Shown here in pieces: positions 56,457-64,000 of a DNA stretch of 64,000 nucleotides. The translations under genes were made by a program, and so were the position numbers. Origin of the DNA: Euphorbia lathyris (lineage: Eukaryota; Streptophyta; Magnoliopsida; Malpighiales; Euphorbiaceae); the NCBI RefSeq assembly GCF_963576675.1, contig NC_088919.1, positions 42,864,501 to 42,928,500 on the forward strand, given 5' to 3'. The stretch's first letter is position 1. Each line of letters opens with the position of its first letter. Under the pieces are notes generated by a model, which was not told the DNA's origin, searched no databases, and saw only the letters and a program-made list of their open reading frames with translations.

Positions 56457-58170
56457 GTTTTCACGATATTCTCTCTGTTTTTTTGTCCCTTTTATGCTTA
56501 TTTGCTCAGAAGTCGGGAAAGTTCGGAATATCACGGCCAGTAACCACACTATAATTAGCGAATATACTTTCTTCCGACATTTTTTACTCTATCTTCCGCA
56601 CTTGTTCATCTTTCTCCAACTTGTATGTTTCTTACTCTCTTTCACTGGTAATTATAATTCTATCTATAATTTTTCGTTTATATCCATTGATTTGTTTTTT
56701 TTCTTATTATAAAAATTAGGGAAGGAGCAAAAGCATGCTACGAACGTATTTTTTTCTTTCTTCTGCCATTATTTCCGATTCATTTTTTACTTTAACTTAA
56801 TTAATGGAGTAGAAAGGAGTTGACTATACACCATATATTACCGAACTCGGTTCATCAAGGAAATCGTGAGTCCTTGTGTTTTTTATTACTAGTTTTTTCA
56901 AGTTTTGTATTTTATTATTATTATTTTTGTTTCTTCAACTCACAACCACTCTTTTTAAAAACAAAAATTCTCTATCTCATTAATCTTTGTTTTGTTTTTG
57001 TACAGATAATACTTGTTTATGTCATTCTACGATAAAGGCTTTTGAGTCAGACTACATCAAGCTCAAAAGTTGGGAAAGCTCGGAATATCACGGCCAGTAC
57101 CCACACTATAATTAGCGAATATACTTTCTTCCGACATTTTTTACTCTATCTTTCACTCTTGTTCGTCTTTCTCCAACTTGTATGTTTCTTTCTCTCTTTC
57201 ACTGGTAGTTATGATTCTATCTATAATTTCTTCAGACATTTTTTACTCTATCTTCCGCACTTGTTCGTCTTTCTCCAACTTGTATGTTTCTTACTCTCTT
57301 TAACTGGTAATTATGATTCTATCTATAATTTTTCGTTTATATCCATTGATTTGTTTTTTTTTCTTATTATAAAAATTAAGGAAGGAGCAAAAGCATGCTA
57401 CGAACGTATTTTTTTCTTTCTTCCGCCATTATTTCCGATTCATTTTTTACTTTAACTTAATTAATGGAGTAGGAAGGAGTTGGCTATACACCATATATTA
57501 CCGAACTCGGTTCATCAAGGAAATCGTGAGTCCTTGTGTTTTTTATTACTAGTTTTTTCAAGTTTTGTATTTTATTATTATTATTTTTGTTTCTTCAACT
57601 CACAACCACTCTTTTTAAAAACAAAAATTCTCTAACTCATTAATCTTTGTTTTGTTTTTGTGCAGATAATACTTGTTTATGTCATTCTACGATAAAGGCT
57701 TTTGAGTCAGACTGCATCTAGCTCAAAAGTTGGGAAAGCTCAGAATATCACGGCTAGTATCCACACTATAATTAGCGAATATACTTTCTTCCGACATTTT
57801 TTACTCTATCTTTCGCTCTTGTTCGCATTTCTCCAACTTGTATGTTTCTTTCTCTCTTTCACTGGTAGTTATGATTCTATCTATAATTTCTTCCGACATT
57901 TTTTACTCGATCTTCCGCACTTGTTCGTCTTTCTCTAACTTGTATGTTTCTTACTCTCTTTCACTGGTAATTATGATTCTATCTATAATTTTTCGTTTAT
58001 ATCCATTGATTTGTTTTTTTTCTTATTATAAAAATTACGGAAGGAGCAAAAGCATGCTACGAACGTATTTTTTTCTTTCTTCCGCCATTATTTCCGATTC
58101 ATTTTTTACTTTAACTTAATTAATGGAGTAGGAAGGAGTTGGCTATACACCATATATTACCGAACTCGAT
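56457..58170 (+). repeat. Right arm of the tandem array, subunits without NET1
   Basis: After the NET1 end come subunits with the landmark CTATACACCATATATTACCG at about 56823 and 57484, each with the donor-like GTGAGT and acceptor-like GTGCAG/GTACAG (intron-like 57526-57665). From about 57340 onward the sequence is the start of the 1529-bp unit repeated downstream. The small ORFs rich in Phe and Leu are reading-frame artefacts. Confidence 0.85.
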
Positions 58171-58743
58171 ATGTATGTCAAAGTCAAACAAATGATCAAA
58201 CTTCTTGAAGAGGATGCAAATTCGTTTGCAAGGAGGGCAGAGATGCATTATAAGAAACGCCCAAAGCTTATGAAAATGGTGGAAGAGTTTTACAGAGCAT
58301 ACCGTGCCTTGGCTGAAAGATATAATCATGCAACTGGAGTCATTCGTCAGGCACATCGAACAATGACAGAAGCATTTCCCAATAAAGTCCCTTCCATGAT
58401 GGGTGATGATTTGCCTGCAGGTTCTGCTGATGGTGAGCCCCGAACACCTGATATGCCACCAACACGAGCACTTTTTGATCTTGAGGAGTTGCAAAAAGAT
58501 GCTTTGGGAATCTCACCATCACCCAAGGCAATTAAAAGAAATGGAGATTTTACTAAAGAACCTGATTCTATTTCTGGCAGAAAGGGATTGAAACAGCTCA
58601 ATAATTTGTTTGGGTCTACAGAAGGAAGAGCAAGAAACGGTCTCAGTTTTCATGACATTCTCTCTGTTTTTTTGTCCCTTGTATGCTTATTTGCTCAGAA
58701 GTCGGGAAAGCTCGGAATATCACGGCCAGTAACCACACTATAA
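58171..58743 (+). pseudogene. NET1-like: NET1 NAB fragment, array copy 1 (190-codon chimeric ORF)
   Basis: Residues 1-162 match NET1: [60 protein letters not shown] and LKQLNNLFGSTEGRARNGLS. The first NET1 exon is missing, so the NAB domain lacks its N-terminal third. Residues after FHD are derived from the array (through AQKSGKLGISRPVTTL) and end at a TAA. The frame is open, but no promoter or start context is evident. Three units share it because they are recent duplicates, so openness is not evidence for selection. Confidence 0.85.
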
Positions 58744-59699
58744 TTAGCGAATATACTTTCTTCCGACATTTTTTACTTTATCTTCCGCACTTGTTCGTCT
58801 TTCTCCAACTTGTATGTTTCTTAATCTCTTTCACTGGTAATTATGATTCTATCTATAATTTTCGTTTATATCCATTGATTTGTTTTTTTTTCTTATTATA
58901 AAAATTAAGGAAGGAGCAAAAGCATGCTACGAACGTATTTTTTTCTTTCTTCCGCCATTATTTCCGATTCATTTTTTACTTTAACTTAATTAATGGAGTA
59001 GGAAGGAGTTGGCTATACACCATATATTACCGAACTCGGTTCATCAAGGAAATCGTGAGTCCTTGTGTTTTTTATTACTAGTTTTTTCAAGTTTTGTATT
59101 TTATTATTATTATTTTTGTTTCTTCAACTCACAACCACTCTTTTTAAAAACAAAAATTCTCTAACTCATTAATCTTTGTTTTGTTTTTGTGCAGATAATA
59201 CTTGTTTATGTCATTCTACGATAAAGGCTTTTGAGTCAGACTGCATCTAGCTCAAAAGTTGGGAAAGCTCAGAATATCACGGCTAGTATCCACACTATAA
59301 TTAGCGAATATACTTTCTTCCGACATTTTTTACTCTATCTTTCGCTCTTGTTCGCATTTCTCCAACTTGTATGTTTCTTTCTCTCTTTCACTGGTAGTTA
59401 TGATTCTATCTATAATTTCTTCCGACATTTTTTACTCGATCTTCCGCACTTGTTCGTCTTTCTCTAACTTGTATGTTTCTTACTCTCTTTCACTGGTAAT
59501 TATGATTCTATCTATAATTTTTCGTTTATATCCATTGATTTGTTTTTTTTCTTATTATAAAAATTACGGAAGGAGCAAAAGCATGCTACGAACGTATTTT
59601 TTTCTTTCTTCCGCCATTATTTCCGATTCATTTTTTACTTTAACTTAATTAATGGAGTAGGAAGGAGTTGGCTATACACCATATATTACCGAACTCGAT
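58744..59699 (+). repeat. Array spacer completing the first 1529-bp unit
   Basis: Two subunits follow the NET1 part: a short one (58744-59010) and a long one with the intron-like segment and the internal 100-bp duplication (59010-59699). The same order recurs at +1529 and +3058. Confidence 0.85.
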
Positions 59700-60272
59700 A
59701 TGTATGTCAAAGTCAAACAAATGATCAAACTTCTTGAAGAGGATGCAAATTCGTTTGCAAGGAGGGCAGAGATGCATTATAAGAAACGCCCAAAGCTTAT
59801 GAAAATGGTGGAAGAGTTTTACAGAGCATACCGTGCCTTGGCTGAAAGATATAATCATGCAACTGGAGTCATTCGTCAGGCACATCGAACAATGACAGAA
59901 GCATTTCCCAATAAAGTCCCTTCCATGATGGGTGATGATTTGCCTGCAGGTTCTGCTGATGGTGAGCCCCGAACACCTGATATGCCACCAACACGAGCAC
60001 TTTTTGATCTTGAGGAGTTGCAAAAAGATGCTTTGGGAATCTCACCATCACCCAAGGCAATTAAAAGAAATGGAGATTTTACTAAAGAACCTGATTCTAT
60101 TTCTGGCAGAAAGGGATTGAAACAGCTCAATAATTTGTTTGGGTCTACAGAAGGAAGAGCAAGAAACGGTCTCAGTTTTCATGACATTCTCTCTGTTTTT
60201 TTGTCCCTTGTATGCTTATTTGCTCAGAAGTCGGGAAAGCTCGGAATATCACGGCCAGTAACCACACTATAA
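59700..60272 (+). pseudogene. NET1-like: NET1 NAB fragment, array copy 2
   Basis: The translated product is identical to copy 1 across all 190 residues, exactly 1529 bp downstream. No difference was noticed in the surrounding unit. It still lacks the first exon and promoter. Confidence 0.85.
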
Positions 60273-61228
60273 TTAGCGAATATACTTTCTTCCGACATTT
60301 TTTACTTTATCTTCCGCACTTGTTCGTCTTTCTCCAACTTGTATGTTTCTTAATCTCTTTCACTGGTAATTATGATTCTATCTATAATTTTCGTTTATAT
60401 CCATTGATTTGTTTTTTTTTCTTATTATAAAAATTAAGGAAGGAGCAAAAGCATGCTACGAACGTATTTTTTTCTTTCTTCCGCCATTATTTCCGATTCA
60501 TTTTTTACTTTAACTTAATTAATGGAGTAGGAAGGAGTTGGCTATACACCATATATTACCGAACTCGGTTCATCAAGGAAATCGTGAGTCCTTGTGTTTT
60601 TTATTACTAGTTTTTTCAAGTTTTGTATTTTATTATTATTATTTTTGTTTCTTCAACTCACAACCACTCTTTTTAAAAACAAAAATTCTCTAACTCATTA
60701 ATCTTTGTTTTGTTTTTGTGCAGATAATACTTGTTTATGTCATTCTACGATAAAGGCTTTTGAGTCAGACTGCATCTAGCTCAAAAGTTGGGAAAGCTCA
60801 GAATATCACGGCTAGTATCCACACTATAATTAGCGAATATACTTTCTTCCGACATTTTTTACTCTATCTTTCGCTCTTGTTCGCATTTCTCCAACTTGTA
60901 TGTTTCTTTCTCTCTTTCACTGGTAGTTATGATTCTATCTATAATTTCTTCCGACATTTTTTACTCGATCTTCCGCACTTGTTCGTCTTTCTCTAACTTG
61001 TATGTTTCTTACTCTCTTTCACTGGTAATTATGATTCTATCTATAATTTTTCGTTTATATCCATTGATTTGTTTTTTTTCTTATTATAAAAATTACGGAA
61101 GGAGCAAAAGCATGCTACGAACGTATTTTTTTCTTTCTTCCGCCATTATTTCCGATTCATTTTTTACTTTAACTTAATTAATGGAGTAGGAAGGAGTTGG
61201 CTATACACCATATATTACCGAACTCGAT
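60273..61228 (+). repeat. Array spacer completing the second 1529-bp unit
   Basis: Same content as 58744-59699, including the intron-like segment and the 100-bp internal duplication. No gene. Confidence 0.85.
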
Positions 61229-61801
61229 ATGTATGTCAAAGTCAAACAAATGATCAAACTTCTTGAAGAGGATGCAAATTCGTTTGCAAGGAGGGCAGAG
61301 ATGCATTATAAGAAACGCCCAAAGCTTATGAAAATGGTGGAAGAGTTTTACAGAGCATACCGTGCCTTGGCTGAAAGATATAATCATGCAACTGGAGTCA
61401 TTCGTCAGGCACATCGAACAATGACAGAAGCATTTCCCAATAAAGTCCCTTCCATGATGGGTGATGATTTGCCTGCAGGTTCTGCTGATGGTGAGCCCCG
61501 AACACCTGATATGCCACCAACACGAGCACTTTTTGATCTTGAGGAGTTGCAAAAAGATGCTTTGGGAATCTCACCATCACCCAAGGCAATTAAAAGAAAT
61601 GGAGATTTTACTAAAGAACCTGATTCTATTTCTGGCAGAAAGGGATTGAAACAGCTCAATAATTTGTTTGGGTCTACAGAAGGAAGAGCAAGAAACGGTC
61701 TCAGTTTTCATGACATTCTCTCTGTTTTTTTGTCCCTTGTATGCTTATTTGCTCAGAAGTCGGGAAAGCTCGGAATATCACGGCCAGTAACCACACTATA
61801 A
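61229..61801 (+). pseudogene. NET1-like: NET1 NAB fragment, array copy 3
   Basis: Again identical in translation to copies 1 and 2, at the same 1529-bp interval. It marks the last full unit before divergence. Confidence 0.85.
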
Positions 61802-62757
61802 TTAGCGAATATACTTTCTTCCGACATTTTTTACTTTATCTTCCGCACTTGTTCGTCTTTCTCCAACTTGTATGTTTCTTAATCTCTTTCACTGGTAATT
61901 ATGATTCTATCTATAATTTTCGTTTATATCCATTGATTTGTTTTTTTTTCTTATTATAAAAATTAAGGAAGGAGCAAAAGCATGCTACGAACGTATTTTT
62001 TTCTTTCTTCCGCCATTATTTCCGATTCATTTTTTACTTTAACTTAATTAATGGAGTAGGAAGGAGTTGGCTATACACCATATATTACCGAACTCGGTTC
62101 ATCAAGGAAATCGTGAGTCCTTGTGTTTTTTATTACTAGTTTTTTCAAGTTTTGTATTTTATTATTATTATTTTTGTTTCTTCAACTCACAACCACTCTT
62201 TTTAAAAACAAAAATTCTCTAACTCATTAATCTTTGTTTTGTTTTTGTGCAGATAATACTTGTTTATGTCATTCTACGATAAAGGCTTTTGAGTCAGACT
62301 GCATCTAGCTCAAAAGTTGGGAAAGCTCAGAATATCACGGCTAGTATCCACACTATAATTAGCGAATATACTTTCTTCCGACATTTTTTACTCTATCTTT
62401 CGCTCTTGTTCGTATTTCTCCAAGTTGTATGTTTCTTTCTCTCTTTCACTGGTAGTTATGATTATATCTATAATTTCTTCCGACATTTTTTACTCTATCT
62501 TCCGCACTTGTTCGTCTTTCTCTAACTTGTATGTTTCTTACTCTCTTTCACTGGTAATTATGATTCTATCTATAATTTTTCGTTTATATCTATTGATTTG
62601 TTTTTTTTTTCTTATTATAAAAATTAGGGAAGGAGCAAAAGCATGCTACGAACGTATTTTTTTTTCTTCCGCCATTATTTCCGATTCATTTTTTACTTTA
62701 ACTTAATTAATGGAGTAGGAAGGAGTTGGCTATACACCATATATTACCGAACTCGAT
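61802..62757 (+). repeat. Array spacer after copy 3, beginning to diverge
   Basis: Similar to the two previous spacers, but with substitutions from about 62410 (CGTATTTC, CAAGTTGT) and altered T tracts near 62600 and 62660. This shows that the homogenised block ends here. Confidence 0.8.
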
Positions 62758-63021
62758 ATGGATGTCAAAGTCAAACAAATGATCAAACTTATTGAAGAGG
62801 ATGCAGATTCGTTTGCAAGGAGGGCAGAGATGCATTATAAGAAACGCCCAGAGCTTATGAAAATGGTGGAAGAGTTTTACAGAGCATACCGTGCCTTGGC
62901 TGAAAGATATAATCATGCAACTGGAGTCATTCGTCAGGCACATCGAACAATGACAGAAGCATTTCCCAATAAAGTCCCTTCCATGATGGGTGATGATTTG
63001 CCTGCAGGTTCTGCTGATGGT
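62758..63021 (+). pseudogene. NET1-like: NET1 NAB fragment, array copy 4, truncated by S3
   Basis: It reads [20 protein letters not shown] and continues to DDLPAGSADG. It is closer to the 16979 copy at several residues (Asp2, Ile12, Asp16) than to copies 1-3. It stops where the S3 LTR remnant begins. Confidence 0.85.
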
Positions 63022-63100
63022 TGTTGGTCCCTTTAAAAAGGGTTAAATAGTTCCTAACCCCCCCTTGGAACTATCTTTGCAACCTTACAAGGGACCAACA
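63022..63100 (+). mobile_element. 79-bp LTR remnant of S3 with inverted ends
   Basis: It begins TGTTGGTCCC and ends GGGACCAACA, a perfect 10-bp inverted repeat. It contains the family's TAGTTCCTAACCCCCC...GGAACTA block. Full LTRs of the family (S1) are 1.4 kb and start TGTTGAAACACC, so this is a strongly shortened LTR or the product of an internal rearrangement. Confidence 0.65.
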
Positions 63101-63102
63101 AG

Positions 63103-63115
63103 TGGTATCAGAGCC
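63103..63115 (+). promoter_or_regulatory. Primer-binding site of S3 (initiator tRNA-Met)
   Basis: TGGTATCAGAGCC two bases after the LTR end, identical to the S1 site. Confidence 0.9.
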
Positions 63116-63162
63116 TAAAAGCTCATTACTAAAGGTTTAACAACCTTGAGTTGATCCATACT

Positions 63163-64000
63163 ATGGGTGAAAACAGCACTCGATTTTTCCCTGGAAACCA
63201 GACAACTCAGATATTACCTGAGGGGTTGTCCATTACTAGGCCTCCCCTATTCTTCGGGTCAAACTATACCTTTTGGAAGAATAGGATGAAGAACTTCATT
63301 CAAGCTACAAACATGAGTGCCTGGCTATCTATAGTCCAAGGCCCGTTTGTACCTGTGAAAGTTGTTGCTGGCCAGTCAGTTGTTAAAGCTGAGGTTGAAT
63401 GGACAGAGGATGATCTCAAGAAGCTACAAAATCATGCTTCGGCTATAAATATGCTTCACTGTGCGCTGGATGCTGCAGAATACAACAAAATATCAGGTTG
63501 TGAGTCAGCACAGGAGATCTGGAAGAAGCTGGAGGTCACCTACGAAGGAACCAACAAGGTGAAGGAGTCCAAGGTCAACCAGCAGATGAGATTGTATGAG
63601 CTGTTCGAAATGAACAATGATGAGGGGATTTCTGAAATGAATGCAAGATTCACCAACATCATAAATGAGCTCAAAAGACTTGGAAAAATCTTCACTGAGG
63701 AAGAACAAGTCAAGAAGATACTCAGAAGTCTTCCTAAAGACTGGCAAGCCAAGAAGACAGCCGTTGAAGAAGCTCAGGATTTAACCACCTACAAATATGA
63801 TGAACTCATCGGCTCACTGCTGACTCATGAGATATCTATGAAGAATTTTGAGGTGAAGGAAAAATCCGAAGATAAGAAGCAGAAGTCACTTGTCATGAAA
63901 GCTGATTCAACTGATGATGGCTCAACTGACGATGAGGAGATGGCAATGTTTACAAGAAAAATGAAGAGACTGTTCAAAAGAAATGACAAATACTCCAAGA
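63163..64000 (+). CDS. S3 gag, N-terminal 279 codons (open to the window edge)
   Basis: It starts MGENSTRFFPGNQTTQILPE and stays open to position 64000. It is highly similar to the S1 gag: PPLFFGSNYTFWKNRMKNFI, EWTEDDLKKLQNHASAINML, TYEGTNKVKESKVNQ, RFTNIINELKRLGK and DELIGSLLTHEISMK. Small differences include VKVVAGQSVVKAEVEW and a shorter basic region. The zinc knuckles would follow outside the window. No stop or frameshift is seen, so S3 may be better preserved than S1. Confidence 0.9.
   Translation, partial: MGENSTRFFPGNQTTQILPEGLSITRPPLFFGSNYTFWKNRMKNFIQATNMSAWLSIVQGPFVPVKVVAGQSVVKAEVEWTEDDLKKLQNHASAINMLHCALDAAEYNKISGCESAQEIWKKLEVTYEGTNKVKESKVNQQMRLYELFEMNNDEGISEMNARFTNIINELKRLGKIFTEEEQVKKILRSLPKDWQAKKTAVEEAQDLTTYKYDELIGSLLTHEISMKNFEVKEKSEDKKQKSLVMKADSTDDGSTDDEEMAMFTRKMKRLFKRNDKYSK

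Larger units (their letters stand above)
63022..64000 (+). mobile_element. SIRE-type Ty1/copia element S3, 5' end, continues beyond window
   Basis: LTR remnant, tRNA-Met primer site and gag in plus orientation. Close similarity of gag and LTR end to S1 shows the same family. Confidence 0.85.

Noticed and set aside
58171..61801. Functional chimeric NET1 genes
   Set aside because: Although open, the three copies are recent duplicates, lack the first exon and a visible promoter, and related copies are broken; treated as pseudogene fragments until transcripts are shown.

Overview
This window looks like a repeat-rich, heterochromatin-like stretch of a eudicot plant nuclear genome. I see no intact single-copy host gene and no tRNA or rRNA gene. 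Nearly all of it is LTR retrotransposons (Ty1/copia and Ty3/gypsy), two hAT-type elements, and one long tandem array that carries pieces of a plant NETWORKED1 (NET1/KIP1-like, actin-binding NAB domain) gene. The plant assignment rests on the NET1 fragments, the SIRE- and Tat-type elements, and the tRNA-Met and tRNA-Phe primer sites.

Left part (1-13,491). A Ty3/gypsy element (G0) enters from the left edge and ends in a 1.64 kb LTR (1659-3301). It interrupts the env-like ORF of a SIRE-type copia element on the minus strand (S1: env-like start, RT-RNase H, protease-integrase, gag, PBS, LTR; 3302-10412). Beyond S1 come an AT-rich spacer with an 84-bp direct repeat, a gypsy LTR with a tRNA-Phe primer site and an adjoining antisense ORF (10.8-11.95 kb), and a second, diverged SIRE-like LTR (S2).

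Central nest (13,492-63,021). A tandem array (about 560-bp subunits; 1120-bp units at left, 1529-bp units at right) carries NET1 exon fragments. One NET1 copy is split by copia element I (17167-56165, target duplication CATCG). The 5' LTR of I is split by a Tat-type gypsy, element II (18487-48124, target duplication ATTAG, minus strand). II is split twice. Its integrase holds a 17.8 kb gag-only gypsy, element III (22825-40658, target duplication TCGTC). Its gag holds hAT-A (45619-47405, target duplication CCTGTTTC), which in turn holds hAT-B (45984-46708). Removing the insertions leaves II at about 10.0 kb. The order of insertion is array, then I, then II, then III and hAT-A, then hAT-B.

Right part. 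After element I the array resumes, with three 1529-bp units that look identical by eye, each with a 190-codon chimeric NET1 ORF. It is cut off at 63,021 by another SIRE-type copia (S3), which has a 79-bp LTR remnant, a PBS and an open gag that runs off the window.

The most interesting points are: the amplified NET1 NAB exon; the recombinant 3' end of element I, where RNase H is fused in frame to NET1; the GC palindrome array in the element III LTRs, whose copy number differs between the two LTRs; the paired 39-bp minisatellites in III; the multi-exon antisense gene of II; and an antisense ORF directly next to a tRNA-Phe primer site at 11.3 kb. All coding sequences of the elements carry at least one stop, frameshift or insertion, except the visible part of the S3 gag and possibly the S1 gag and the antisense gene of II.
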